A stretch of DNA of 64,000 bases from Psychrobium sp. MM17-31 (GTDB lineage Bacteria; Pseudomonadota; Gammaproteobacteria; Enterobacterales; Psychrobiaceae): assembly GCF_022347785.1 (NCBI RefSeq), contig NZ_JAKRGA010000004.1:186001-250000 (forward strand), given 5' to 3'. The notes beneath the pieces were generated by a model, which saw only the letters and a program-made list of their open reading frames with translations, was not told the DNA's origin and ran no database searches. Position numbers and translations under genes: made by a program. Positions within the stretch are counted from its first letter, which is position 1. Each line of letters opens with the position of its first letter. Positions 9,701-17,727 of the stretch are shown here, in pieces.

Positions 9701-10229
9701 TGAGCAAAGTTATGGCAAATATAAGCGTCCAGAAGATTATCTCGGTAGCTTTGAAAGCTTCATTAAACACCAAATTAATGAGTCAGTAGCGCTTTCCACA
9801 GTGGTTAACAAACCAAAAGACTTAACACGCGAACAACTGAAAGAAGTACGACTAATGCTCGATGCCGCAGGCTTTGGCGAAAAAACATTAGAAACAGCGT
9901 GGAAGAATAAAACCAATCAAGACATTGCAGCTTCTATCGTGGGGTATATTCGCCAAGCAGCCATTGGTGAAGCGTTAATGCCATTTTCTGAGCGTGTGCA
10001 ACTGGCTATGCAGAAAATGTATCAACTGCACAACTGGGCACCTGCACAACGTAAATGGCTTGACCGACTCGCGAAACAGCTTACACATGAAGTGGTTGTT
10101 GATAAGAGCTTTATTAATCAGCGCTTCGCAACACATGGTGGTATTAAAACGCTTAATAGGGTTTTGAATGACCAACTAGACGATGTATTAAATGAAATAA
10201 ACGACGCATTATGGCCTGAGCAGGCGTAA
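6702..10229 (+). CDS. hsdR: Type I restriction enzyme, R (translocase/nuclease) subunit
   Basis: HsdR drives ATP-dependent DNA translocation and cleavage in the HsdR2M2S complex. Domain order in the 1175 residues: DUF4145-like N-terminus (about 20-120), a long coiled coil (about 145-260), a PD-(D/E)xK nuclease with D313 and E327-A-K329, a superfamily 2 helicase with Walker A ATGTGKT (about 476-482) and DEAH at 578-581, GLTATPAKHT, a helicase C domain ending in QMIGRATRRC, and an EcoEI-type C-terminal domain. The start is GTG with GAAGGA about ten bases before. It is intact, the first gene of the island, and separated from fic by 269 bases of regulatory DNA. Confidence 0.96.
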   Translation: MASNFSFLESHDPIFYQLAHNAETVFATDPNTTLIKLRQFGEAIAQEIATGAGIFFDEQTSQKDLLFRIHRDLNLDPLIKDVFHHLRIEGNKATHRFKTKHKEAMDGLRVARQLAIWFHKSSDKCPANFKPGPFVPPEDPSEHHRALQKQILQLQSELTNTHQQLKSNQQLTQLLQQEKEEYAVLAEQMDKEARQYKSLFESQDKELEKQRAEFNEKLATTQKQEQQQSDEEKQATRQKQKIYAKQLREATKVLYLNEEVTRIVIDQHLIEAGWETDTENLNFKKNKTMPEKGKNMAIAEWPTEYEGKKGYADYVLFKGLTPIAVVEAKKENTNVAGKIGQAERYSKGFKDTPPLIPAWELEGRTIAWPEGEQGHYHVPFVYSSNGRPFVKQLAEQSGIWFRDVRDHSNIARSLANFHSPTGLEDKLTRSKQAAEQTLKNEGFGYLKLRDYQEKAIKGVETALAQDAQQCLLAMATGTGKTRTIIGLMYRFLKAERFKRILFLVDRTSLGTQALDSFNEAPLEESKPLSKIYNIAELGDMAAEAETRIQVATVQAMVKRLFMSDSPIPVDEFDCIIVDEAHRGYTLDQEMTEGELETRDASQYLSSYRRVLDYFDAVRIGLTATPAKHTTEIFGKPVYTYSYREAVAEDWLIDHEPPIRYQTKLSKAGIKFEKGEKVSAINTGTGEVESAELEDEVNFAVEAFNKRVINENFNRVICEELVKELDPFGEEKTMIFCATDMHADMVKRLLDESFKEIYNGDYNQAAVLKITGQTDKVEKAISRFKNEDYPNIAITVDLLTTGIDVPKICNLVFMRRVRSRILYEQMIGRATRRCDDIGKTVFRIYDPVDIYAALEDVSTMKPLVKNPNITIEQLVDELTDEKRLEKALATPGENKGEAADTSHADDLLDQLSQKVMRILRKAKKKAESRQDIKEKLEELTQLWGTETDKLPQHLRELGPKQAVKFIKDSGGLLPQLTAVNQLLGSERYPLISTHEDQLEVREQSYGKYKRPEDYLGSFESFIKHQINESVALSTVVNKPKDLTREQLKEVRLMLDAAGFGEKTLETAWKNKTNQDIAASIVGYIRQAAIGEALMPFSERVQLAMQKMYQLHNWAPAQRKWLDRLAKQLTHEVVVDKSFINQRFATHGGIKTLNRVLNDQLDDVLNEINDALWPEQA

Positions 10230-10330
10230 AACTGCCTTGAGCAGGCATAAGGCTAGCAAGGCGGTTATGGCAACTGCACATATTTAGGCATATGTATCTT
10301 TTTGGCTTTTTCTATACATAACTTAATTAC

Positions 10331-10480
10331 GTGTCGAAAAATTTTGATTATATCGACACAACTCCTTTATATGTCGATAGTATCGACATAAGTTCATTAC
10401 ATGTCGAAATATCGAGCTTTTTTCGACATAAAGTGTTTACATGTTGATGCAATCGACATAAGCTAATCGTTATGTTGATA
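10331..10480 (+). promoter_or_regulatory. Phased array of nine TGTCGA/TCGACA half-sites before fic
   Basis: Half-sites start at 10331, 10351, 10371, 10381, 10401, 10421, 10441, 10451 and about 10471, alternately forward (ATGTCGA) and reverse (TCGACAT). All steps are 10 or 20 bases, so every site faces the same side of the helix. Pairs alternate between a wide form (ATGTCGAAA...TTTCGACAT, 10401-10429) and a tight form (ATGTCGATAGTATCGACAT, 10371-10389, perfect palindrome). The last two forward sites have T for C (ATGTTGA). The array ends 19 bases before the fic ATG. The Fic protein's own C-terminal winged helix is the obvious candidate binder. Confidence 0.75.
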
Positions 10481-10498
10481 TTTTAAGGTTTTTTAAAC

Positions 10499-11620
10499 AT
10501 GACATGGCAAGCTGAACAGCCGTTTAATACCATGCCACCATTACCGCCGTTAGGTGATACCTTGGAAAGTATTGAAATACTTAAGGCATGTATACCAGCT
10601 AGAGCTGCGTTAGCAGAACTAAAGCAAGCAGGGGAGCTACTGCCAAACCAAGGCCTTCTGATCAACCTCATTCCATTACTTGAAGCAAAAGACAGTTCTG
10701 AAATAGAAAACATCGTCACCACAACCGATAAACTATTTCAGTATGCGCAAGAAGACAGCAGTGCCGATAATGCCACCAAAGAAGCACTACGATATCGTAC
10801 CGCTTTGTATGAAGGCTTTATACAGCTTTCAAAAAGGCCACTAAACACCAATACCGCAGTAGAAGTGTGTAGCACCATCAAATCGGTTGAGATGGAAATA
10901 CGCAAAGTGCCAGGCACTGTGCTAAGTAATCAGGCAACGGGTGAAATCATCTATACGCCACCAGTAGGTGAGCAAGTGTTGCGAGATCTACTATCAAACT
11001 GGGAGCAATTCCTTCACGCAGAAGACGATATTGATCCACTCATTAAAATGGCAGTATCCCACTATCAGTTTGAAGCAATTCATCCATTTATTGACGGTAA
11101 TGGCCGTACTGGCAGGGTACTTAACATTTTATATCTGATAGAGCGGGATTTATTAACACTGCCTATTTTGTACCTCAGTCGTTACATCGTACAAAATAAG
11201 CAAGATTATTATCGACTGCTCTTGTCGGTAACTCGTGATGGCGATTGGCAGCCATGGATTATCTATATGCTTAATGCAGTTGAACAAACCGCCAAATGGA
11301 CAACCAATAAAATAGCTGCAGTGCGAGAACTTATTGAACACACAACCGTATTTGTAAAAGAACAGCTACCCAAAATTTACAGCCATGAGTTAGTACAAGT
11401 GATTTTTGAGCAGCCTTACTGCCGCATTAACAACTTAGTGGAAAGCGACATAGCAAAACGACAAACAGCTTCTGTTTACTTAAAGCAACTCTGTGATATT
11501 GGTGTACTAACAGAAGTCACAGCAGGTAAAGAAAAGCTATTTGTTCACCCTAAGCTTATTACGCTCATGACAACAGACAATCATAATTTCTCTCCTTACT
11601 TCTCAGAAAGCCAAGTATAA
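10499..11620 (+). CDS. fic: Fic family protein (SoFic-like, class II) inside the hsd operon
   Basis: Fic proteins transfer AMP from ATP to target hydroxyls. The 373 residues contain a Fic N-terminal domain, the full active-site motif HPFIDGNGRTGR (residues 195-206, catalytic H195), and a C-terminal winged helix (VESDIAKRQTASVYLKQL). An inhibitory-helix motif SSEIEN near residue 65 fits the (S/T)xxxE(G/N) rule, placing it in class II with an N-terminal autoinhibitory helix. Length and layout match Shewanella SoFic. It lies between hsdR and hsdM, 26 bases before hsdM, on the same strand. It may modify an island protein or regulate the operon; the target is unknown. Confidence 0.93.
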   Translation: MTWQAEQPFNTMPPLPPLGDTLESIEILKACIPARAALAELKQAGELLPNQGLLINLIPLLEAKDSSEIENIVTTTDKLFQYAQEDSSADNATKEALRYRTALYEGFIQLSKRPLNTNTAVEVCSTIKSVEMEIRKVPGTVLSNQATGEIIYTPPVGEQVLRDLLSNWEQFLHAEDDIDPLIKMAVSHYQFEAIHPFIDGNGRTGRVLNILYLIERDLLTLPILYLSRYIVQNKQDYYRLLLSVTRDGDWQPWIIYMLNAVEQTAKWTTNKIAAVRELIEHTTVFVKEQLPKIYSHELVQVIFEQPYCRINNLVESDIAKRQTASVYLKQLCDIGVLTEVTAGKEKLFVHPKLITLMTTDNHNFSPYFSESQV

Positions 11621-11645
11621 AAGTAAGGCACATAAAGGACTCAAC

Positions 11646-13259
11646 ATGACCCATAACGACATCGTACAAAAACTATGGAACCTGTGTGACGTATTACGTG
11701 ACGACGGTATTAACTATTCAGACTATGTAACCGAGCTGGTATTGCTGCTGTTTATTAAAATGGTGCACGAGAATAACGAAGCCGGCATTTTAAACCGTCA
11801 CCCATTGCCAGAAGGTTGCCGTTGGCAAGATTTAAACGGTAAAGACGGACTGGTACTACTTAACGACTATAAAGCAATTTTGTTGGCGTTATCAACCGGT
11901 AAACGCACCGAAGCTGATCCTGAAAATCCAGGTCAAACCATGGAAGTGACTATTCATGAAGATCCGCTTATACAAGCTATTTATGCCGATGCACAAACAC
12001 GTTTACGTGAACCACGTCATTTAAAACAGCTTATTGAAGCCATTGATAAAATCGACTGGTTCAGCGCAGCAAAAGACGGCCTAGGTGACTTATACGAAGG
12101 ACTACTAGAGAAAAACGCGAACGAGACGAAGTCGGGCGCAGGGCAATACTTCACACCACGCGCACTTATTGACTCTATGGTGCGTTGTATTAAGCCGCAA
12201 GCAGGTGAGGTAATTCAAGATCCAGCCGCGGGTACCGCAGGTTTCTTGATTGCCGCTGATAACTTCATTAAAGAACAAACCGATGATTTGTTTGACTTAA
12301 ACGAGCAACAGCAGCAATTTCAAAAAACTAAAGCTTATATGGGGGTAGAGCTAGTACCCAACACCCGCCGTTTAGCGCTTATGAACTGCTTACTGCACAA
12401 TATTGAAGGCGACGACGAAGGCGCGGTGCATTTAGGTAATGCTTTAGGTCAAGTGGGTTCAAGCTTAGCTAAAGCTGATGTAATCTTAGCAAACCCACCC
12501 TTTGGTACGTCAAAAGGTGGTGAGGCCTCCATTACCCGTGACGATTTAACCTACCGCACTAGTAACAAACAACTAGCGTTTTTACAGCATATTTACCGTA
12601 ACTTAAAACCGGGTGGCCGTGCCGCCGTTGTATTACCGGATAATGTGTTGTTTGAAGCTGGCGTGGGTACCGATATCCGTCGTGATTTAATGGATAAATG
12701 TAACCTGCATACTATTTTGCGTTTACCAACAGGCATTTTCTACGCACAAGGTGTAAAAACTAATGTGCTTTTCTTTACCAAAGGTGCTGCTGACGATAAA
12801 AGCCAAAAAGAAAGCTGTACCAAAAATGTTTGGGTCTATGACTTAAGAACCAATATGCCTTCATTTGGCAAACGCACCCCGTTTGGCGAAAGCCACCTTA
12901 AGCCGTTTGAAGCAGTTTACGGCGAAGATGCTAACGGCACATCACCGCGCACTGAAGGTGAATACAGTTTTGGTGCAGAGGAAATCGCAGTAGACAAAAG
13001 CGCAGAAGAAAATAAAGGAGTTGATGGAAGCGAGGAAGCGCAGCAAAAGTTAGCCCATTCACGCTGGCGCTGTTTTACACGTGAATGGATAGCCGATACC
13101 AAAGGTGATTCACTCGATATTAGTTGGTTAAAAGACAAAGACAGTGTTGATGCTGCCGACCTACCTGTTCCGGAAGTATTAGCACAAGAAGCCAAAGATG
13201 GATTGACCAGTGCGCTGGTGGAGTTGGATGAGTTGCTTGATGAATTGGGAGAAGCTTAA
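11646..13259 (+). CDS. hsdM: Type I DNA methyltransferase, M subunit
   Basis: HsdM methylates adenine N6 at the site chosen by HsdS. The 537-residue protein has the N-terminal HsdM helical domain, the AdoMet motif DPAAGTAGFLIAA (from D192) and the catalytic NPPF (283-286). AAGGA precedes the ATG. Its TAA shares one base with the hsdS ATG, so M and S are translationally coupled, as usual. All catalytic motifs are intact, so methylation activity is expected. Confidence 0.97.
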   Translation: MTHNDIVQKLWNLCDVLRDDGINYSDYVTELVLLLFIKMVHENNEAGILNRHPLPEGCRWQDLNGKDGLVLLNDYKAILLALSTGKRTEADPENPGQTMEVTIHEDPLIQAIYADAQTRLREPRHLKQLIEAIDKIDWFSAAKDGLGDLYEGLLEKNANETKSGAGQYFTPRALIDSMVRCIKPQAGEVIQDPAAGTAGFLIAADNFIKEQTDDLFDLNEQQQQFQKTKAYMGVELVPNTRRLALMNCLLHNIEGDDEGAVHLGNALGQVGSSLAKADVILANPPFGTSKGGEASITRDDLTYRTSNKQLAFLQHIYRNLKPGGRAAVVLPDNVLFEAGVGTDIRRDLMDKCNLHTILRLPTGIFYAQGVKTNVLFFTKGAADDKSQKESCTKNVWVYDLRTNMPSFGKRTPFGESHLKPFEAVYGEDANGTSPRTEGEYSFGAEEIAVDKSAEENKGVDGSEEAQQKLAHSRWRCFTREWIADTKGDSLDISWLKDKDSVDAADLPVPEVLAQEAKDGLTSALVELDELLDELGEA

Positions 13260-14734
13260 TGGTTGAGCAATGGACAGTCGTTAAGCTTGCTGATATAGCA
13301 GAAATTCAAACTGGATCGACACCAAGTAAGAAAAATCCAGAGTTTTATGGTGGAGAGTATCCTTTATTCAAACCAGGTGATCTTGGAAGCATTTATCCGG
13401 TAAATAAAACGGAAGATTACTTAACAGAATCGGGCAGAGAAGTTGCAAGACAAATACCAGAGAATAGTACGTATGTAACCTGTATTGGGGCAACAATAGG
13501 TAAGACAGGGTTTGTGGATGTTCCTGCAACTTGTAACCAGCAGATCAACACTCTTTCTCCATTGAATGGAGTTGAGCCGAAGTTATTATTTTATTGGATG
13601 CTTTCACCTCAGATGAATAGACAGGTTGTACTGGGCTCATCCAGTACAACGATGCCAATTATTAATAAATCTCGGTTTTCAAATCTGGATAGTGTTCTCC
13701 CCCCTCTCGCTGAGCAGAAGGTGATTGCGGACAAACTGGATAAGTTATTAGCGAAAGTCGACAGCATAAAAGCGCGCCTCGACGCCGTCCCCGACACCCT
13801 AAAACGCTTCCGCCAATCAGTCCTCGCCGCCGCCGTAAGCGGTAAATTGACCGAAGAGTGGCGAAAAGATAACGCTGAGAAAATCTTATGTAAAAGTCAA
13901 TTTATCGAACTACTTAATGAGTTAAACACAAGTAGAACGAAAGTTGATATTAAACGTATTAATAAGGTTAAAAATAGTGATTGGTTTTATGACAAATCAG
14001 ATTTAGTTCCTAATGGGTGGATCCAGGCAAACTTGATTGAAGTTACATCGTTAATCACATGTGGGGTTGCGAAGAAGCCTAACTATGTAGAAGAAGGAAT
14101 CCCTTTTCTATCAGCTCAAAATAGCAAACCTTTTGCACCTAATCTAAATAAGATTAAGTATGTTTCTGAAGACGATTTTCGAACGTTTACTGTAGGTGGA
14201 GCCCCAAAAAAAGGTGATATTTTATACTCTCGAGTCGGCGCAAACTTTGGAGAAGCATGCGTCGTACCATGGGACTTTGATTTCGCTATTTATGTTAGTT
14301 TGACACTTATCAAACCTATTCAAAAAGTACTAGATAGTGAGTATCTGACAATCTTTCTGAATTCATTAGATGGTGTTCTGCAATCTCGAGGAGGGATAAT
14401 GGGCTCTGGGATTCAAAACTTGAATGTTGAAAGTGTTAGAAAGTATAAGATTTTACTTCCATCCATTGATGAGCAAGCTGAAATCGTCCACCGTGTAGAA
14501 AAGCTCTTCGCCTACGCCGACAAAGTTGAAGCTGAAGTCAACGCAGCTCAAGAGCGCGTAAATAAACTCACCCAATCGATCCTCGCTAAAGCGTTTCGTG
14601 GTGAGCTCACCGCCAAATGGCGCGAGCAAACCCCTGAACTCATCAGCGATGAAAACTCAGCAGAAGCCTTGCTAGAAAAGATCAAAGCCGAGCGGGAAAA
14701 GCTCAAGCCTACAAAGAAGAGAAAAGCGAAATAA
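13259..14734 (+). CDS. hsdS: Type I restriction specificity subunit
   Basis: HsdS reads the bipartite DNA target through two target recognition domains (TRDs). TRD1 spans about residues 1-160, TRD2 about 245-400. After each comes the conserved spacer helix, and the two spacer ends are similar: RFRQSVLAAAVSGKLTEEW and LTQSILAKAFRGELTAKW. The spacer DNA (about 13,740-13,860 and 14,480-14,640) is clearly more GC-rich than the TRD DNA, consistent with TRD exchange between strains. The target sequence cannot be predicted from here. Confidence 0.95.
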   Translation: MVEQWTVVKLADIAEIQTGSTPSKKNPEFYGGEYPLFKPGDLGSIYPVNKTEDYLTESGREVARQIPENSTYVTCIGATIGKTGFVDVPATCNQQINTLSPLNGVEPKLLFYWMLSPQMNRQVVLGSSSTTMPIINKSRFSNLDSVLPPLAEQKVIADKLDKLLAKVDSIKARLDAVPDTLKRFRQSVLAAAVSGKLTEEWRKDNAEKILCKSQFIELLNELNTSRTKVDIKRINKVKNSDWFYDKSDLVPNGWIQANLIEVTSLITCGVAKKPNYVEEGIPFLSAQNSKPFAPNLNKIKYVSEDDFRTFTVGGAPKKGDILYSRVGANFGEACVVPWDFDFAIYVSLTLIKPIQKVLDSEYLTIFLNSLDGVLQSRGGIMGSGIQNLNVESVRKYKILLPSIDEQAEIVHRVEKLFAYADKVEAEVNAAQERVNKLTQSILAKAFRGELTAKWREQTPELISDENSAEALLEKIKAEREKLKPTKKRKAK

Positions 14735-14743
14735 GGAAGTTGT

Positions 14744-16450
14744 ATGAAGTTAATTAGCGTGGAGCTGACAGGAAGTTATAAGGGATTGCACGACAGCGTT
14801 TTCGACTTCTCTGAATCCAATAGTTTTTTGCTCGCATTTATAGGGTTAAATGGGTGTGGTAAGTCGCAACTTTTGGAGCTTGTCGCCGAATCATTTGCAT
14901 TTATAGAGCGCTGTCAACGTCGCGAGTTTAGAATTCGAAAACCATTAGGTTTTGATGTGGCTATAGTATATCAATTGAGCCTTCCGACTAATCACAGTAC
15001 TGGCTCAGCAAACATGGTCGCTGGTAGTCGTATGGCAGTTGCTGGAGGAATCCATAATCCAAAGTTTAAAGTTAACATCAAAACTGATGGTGACGTAAAA
15101 TGTTATATTGATACAAATGAGACTTGGCAAAATATAGGTATTGGAGAACTGACTCTTCCTGATTATATAGTTGGTTATTCGTCAGGTCTGAATGAGAATT
15201 TGCAGAGAGCATTTTTAAAAAATGCAGTTCAATATTTTGATGTCATGAATACGAAGCTGAAATGGCGAAAAGAACTGTCTGGTGAGCTGAATGATACTCA
15301 AATGGTTGAGGTGAATGAAAAATATTTAACCCGATATCCGCACATATTTGATGCTCCAACAGGTGAGGCTCTTGAACAAGATGGTCTTATGTCGCTTCGG
15401 GAAAGGCCTGTTAATCTTAGTCAGCTCGTATATTTAGATTATGACAGTGCAGGATTAGTTGTTGCTTCATTAGCTATGTTAGATCGCGCTTTCCGACAAG
15501 AAGTGTTTGATCAACTGAGATTCAAACATCCTTCTCGCTTGGTTATTGAATACGATTTAAGGGGAGACCTTGGGGAAGAGGAGTCTATTCGCGATATTAG
15601 AGTATTGATAAGGATTGCGGGCAGAGATAACTTTGAAGGAATTGGTAAGCAAACAACAGATACCCAGTTCGATCTTTATGAACTGGACTACCTTCATGGA
15701 AAAATTACATTTGATTTTAATGATGTTGAAACCTTGTCACGCCTCAGAGAAGAGAACTACAGCGACCCTGTAATTTTCTTTGCTCGTTTATATAAGTTAC
15801 AACAACTTGGAGCCAAAAACTGGCGCGGTGTAGACAGGACTGCGCTAAGAAGAGACGACTTCCTTGGAACCGTTAAGAAGCCATTAAAAAGCAAATTGCC
15901 ACTCACTATCCGGTTGATGGAATTGGCTGATGACGAAGGAGAGTTTGCTAACTATGATGACTTATCAGATGGCGAGGCACAATTACTCCAAACACTAGCG
16001 TGTTTAAAGGTATTTAGCCAAGATCCAAGTAATCAGAGGCAGGCGCTTTTTCTTTTTGATGAACCCGAAACTCACTATAATCCTGCTTGGCGAACGTACT
16101 TCCACAAACACATAAAACAATGTTTAGGGGGAGACATAAGCAGAACTAAACTTCTAATGACTTCTCATTCACCTTTTATGGTTTCATCCTTAAAGCAGGA
16201 AAATGTTTATTTCTTTGAGCGTGATGAGCAATTTAAAGTTCATATGAAACCGTCGCGTGAGCAAACTTATGGCGCCTCTTTTGATGTACTAATTAAGCAG
16301 TTCTTCGGTCTACGTTCATTAATTTCACAAACAGTAGTAGATGAGATTCGAAGGCAATTGAAGCAAGGAGATGCTCAAGTGCTTGAATGGATTAGAGAGA
16401 ATTTGGGTAGCTCTCCCGAAAAGGCCTATTTACTCAGGAAGCTTGGTTGA
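14744..16450 (+). CDS. Restriction-associated AAA/ABC-type ATPase (PtuA-like)
   Basis: A 568-residue SMC/ABC-like ATPase. Walker A is GLNGCGKS (residues 34-41), the signature-like loop is LSDGE (407-411), and Walker B is LFLFDEPETH with D439-E440, followed by a histidine switch near MTSHSPF. The middle 350 residues replace the long coiled coil of SMC proteins. AAGGAAG precedes the ATG 9 bases after hsdS. It is followed directly by an HNH nuclease, the same gene order as the Septu (PtuA-PtuB) anti-phage system. Base composition looks lower in GC than hsdM. Its likely role is nucleotide-controlled activation of the partner nuclease. Confidence 0.85.
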   Translation: MKLISVELTGSYKGLHDSVFDFSESNSFLLAFIGLNGCGKSQLLELVAESFAFIERCQRREFRIRKPLGFDVAIVYQLSLPTNHSTGSANMVAGSRMAVAGGIHNPKFKVNIKTDGDVKCYIDTNETWQNIGIGELTLPDYIVGYSSGLNENLQRAFLKNAVQYFDVMNTKLKWRKELSGELNDTQMVEVNEKYLTRYPHIFDAPTGEALEQDGLMSLRERPVNLSQLVYLDYDSAGLVVASLAMLDRAFRQEVFDQLRFKHPSRLVIEYDLRGDLGEEESIRDIRVLIRIAGRDNFEGIGKQTTDTQFDLYELDYLHGKITFDFNDVETLSRLREENYSDPVIFFARLYKLQQLGAKNWRGVDRTALRRDDFLGTVKKPLKSKLPLTIRLMELADDEGEFANYDDLSDGEAQLLQTLACLKVFSQDPSNQRQALFLFDEPETHYNPAWRTYFHKHIKQCLGGDISRTKLLMTSHSPFMVSSLKQENVYFFERDEQFKVHMKPSREQTYGASFDVLIKQFFGLRSLISQTVVDEIRRQLKQGDAQVLEWIRENLGSSPEKAYLLRKLG

Positions 16451-16451
16451 T

Positions 16452-17570
16452 ATGTTGTTTGTTCTAGATCCTACTAGCCCTAAATTTATGGTGTTTGAAA
16501 AGTTAAACGAGGAGTTATTATACTTTCTACAACATTCGGTAGCTGGAGGTCGGTTTAAGCGGTCTTTACTCTCTCGACATGCTGTAGGTCAAGCATGTTG
16601 GGACAATGCGAAAGCTAACAATGCTGGAGCAAAAGGAGATTTAACACGCGATAAATTTCATAAGCTGTTCTTAGCTTTAAAAGAAGAAGCTCAAGCAGTA
16701 CGACACCAGTTATTCGTTACAATGCAAAACAATCAGAACTTAAATACGTTTTTTTCAGCCCCTAACCGGTCTTTGCTGAGCTTTCTTTCAGATAACAGCT
16801 TTAAGGCGTTGAAAAACCTGGCAAGTCACTTGTATTGTTCTACAAAAGATTTACAAGGCGTAATTACAGCAGCAAACAATAAAAATATTGGCAATCATTT
16901 TAATGATTTTAGATTGATTAACGGGGAGGTCTGTCGAGCTTGTGGTATGGAAAAGCTTGCTCCGTTTAGGGCTCATGTTGATGATGAAGAGCAATGGCGA
17001 GCTGACTATGACCATCAACTTTGTAAATCTAAGTATCCTCTTTATGCTGTTCATCCTGACAACTTAGTACCACTTTGCCGAACATGTAATCAAGATGCTA
17101 AGAAAGCTAAAGATCTTTTTAAATGCACTAATGGCCTGGATCGATTAGCTTTAAACCCATTTACAGAAGATGCCCATAACTTTCTGACTGTTGAAATTGA
17201 AAATTTATTAGATCCAGAACCTAAAGCGATACTAAAATGGAATACTCGTAATGCAGCCACGTTAGATAAACTGAACACTTGGGACGATGTATATGAAATC
17301 CGCAATAGAGTTGAAGGTAAGTACATTTCGATAGTTAATATTATCCAAGATGAGATTAACCCTTCAAATGCACAAGAGCTTGATGTTGGTGTACAAAGTA
17401 AAACAAGGCAAATAAATGCAAACACATTAAAGCGGAAGGAGTGGGCATTCTGGGAACGAAAAGTATTTTCTGCTATCAATGCTGTTGATAAATCGGCATT
17501 TTGGGCGCAACTTGAATTTAGCAATGAACAAGGGGAGGAAGGTGGCGAATATATAATCCAAGGTGATTAG
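16452..17570 (+). CDS. HNH endonuclease paired with the AAA ATPase (PtuB-like)
   Basis: This is the putative effector nuclease of the ATPase-HNH pair. I place the start at ATG 16452 (MLFVLDPTS), 9 bases after AGGAAG and 1 base after the ATPase stop; the frame is open 27 codons further up but inside the ATPase gene. The 372 residues have a helical N-terminus and a zinc-bound HNH core: CRAC (C161, C164), D187-H188, N204, then CRTC (C209, C212) and N213. The C-terminal ~150 residues are not recognised. It is larger than typical PtuB proteins, so it may be a distinct subtype. Confidence 0.85.
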   Translation: MLFVLDPTSPKFMVFEKLNEELLYFLQHSVAGGRFKRSLLSRHAVGQACWDNAKANNAGAKGDLTRDKFHKLFLALKEEAQAVRHQLFVTMQNNQNLNTFFSAPNRSLLSFLSDNSFKALKNLASHLYCSTKDLQGVITAANNKNIGNHFNDFRLINGEVCRACGMEKLAPFRAHVDDEEQWRADYDHQLCKSKYPLYAVHPDNLVPLCRTCNQDAKKAKDLFKCTNGLDRLALNPFTEDAHNFLTVEIENLLDPEPKAILKWNTRNAATLDKLNTWDDVYEIRNRVEGKYISIVNIIQDEINPSNAQELDVGVQSKTRQINANTLKRKEWAFWERKVFSAINAVDKSAFWAQLEFSNEQGEEGGEYIIQGD

Positions 17571-17727
17571 CATTGCAATTTAGATTTCGATGCATTTTAC
17601 GCAAATACGCCGTGAAAACATCCTTGTTGGCTAAATTTTTCATCCTTGAAAAATAATATTTGCTCCATATACATCAAAATCTATCCCGTTTTATCTCTAA
17701 ACGTTAAAGCGCTCTTGCCACGGCTCA

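Noticed and set aside
14744-17570. ATPase-HNH pair as part of a retron
   Set aside because: No reverse transcriptase or structured RNA gene is present in the neighbourhood.
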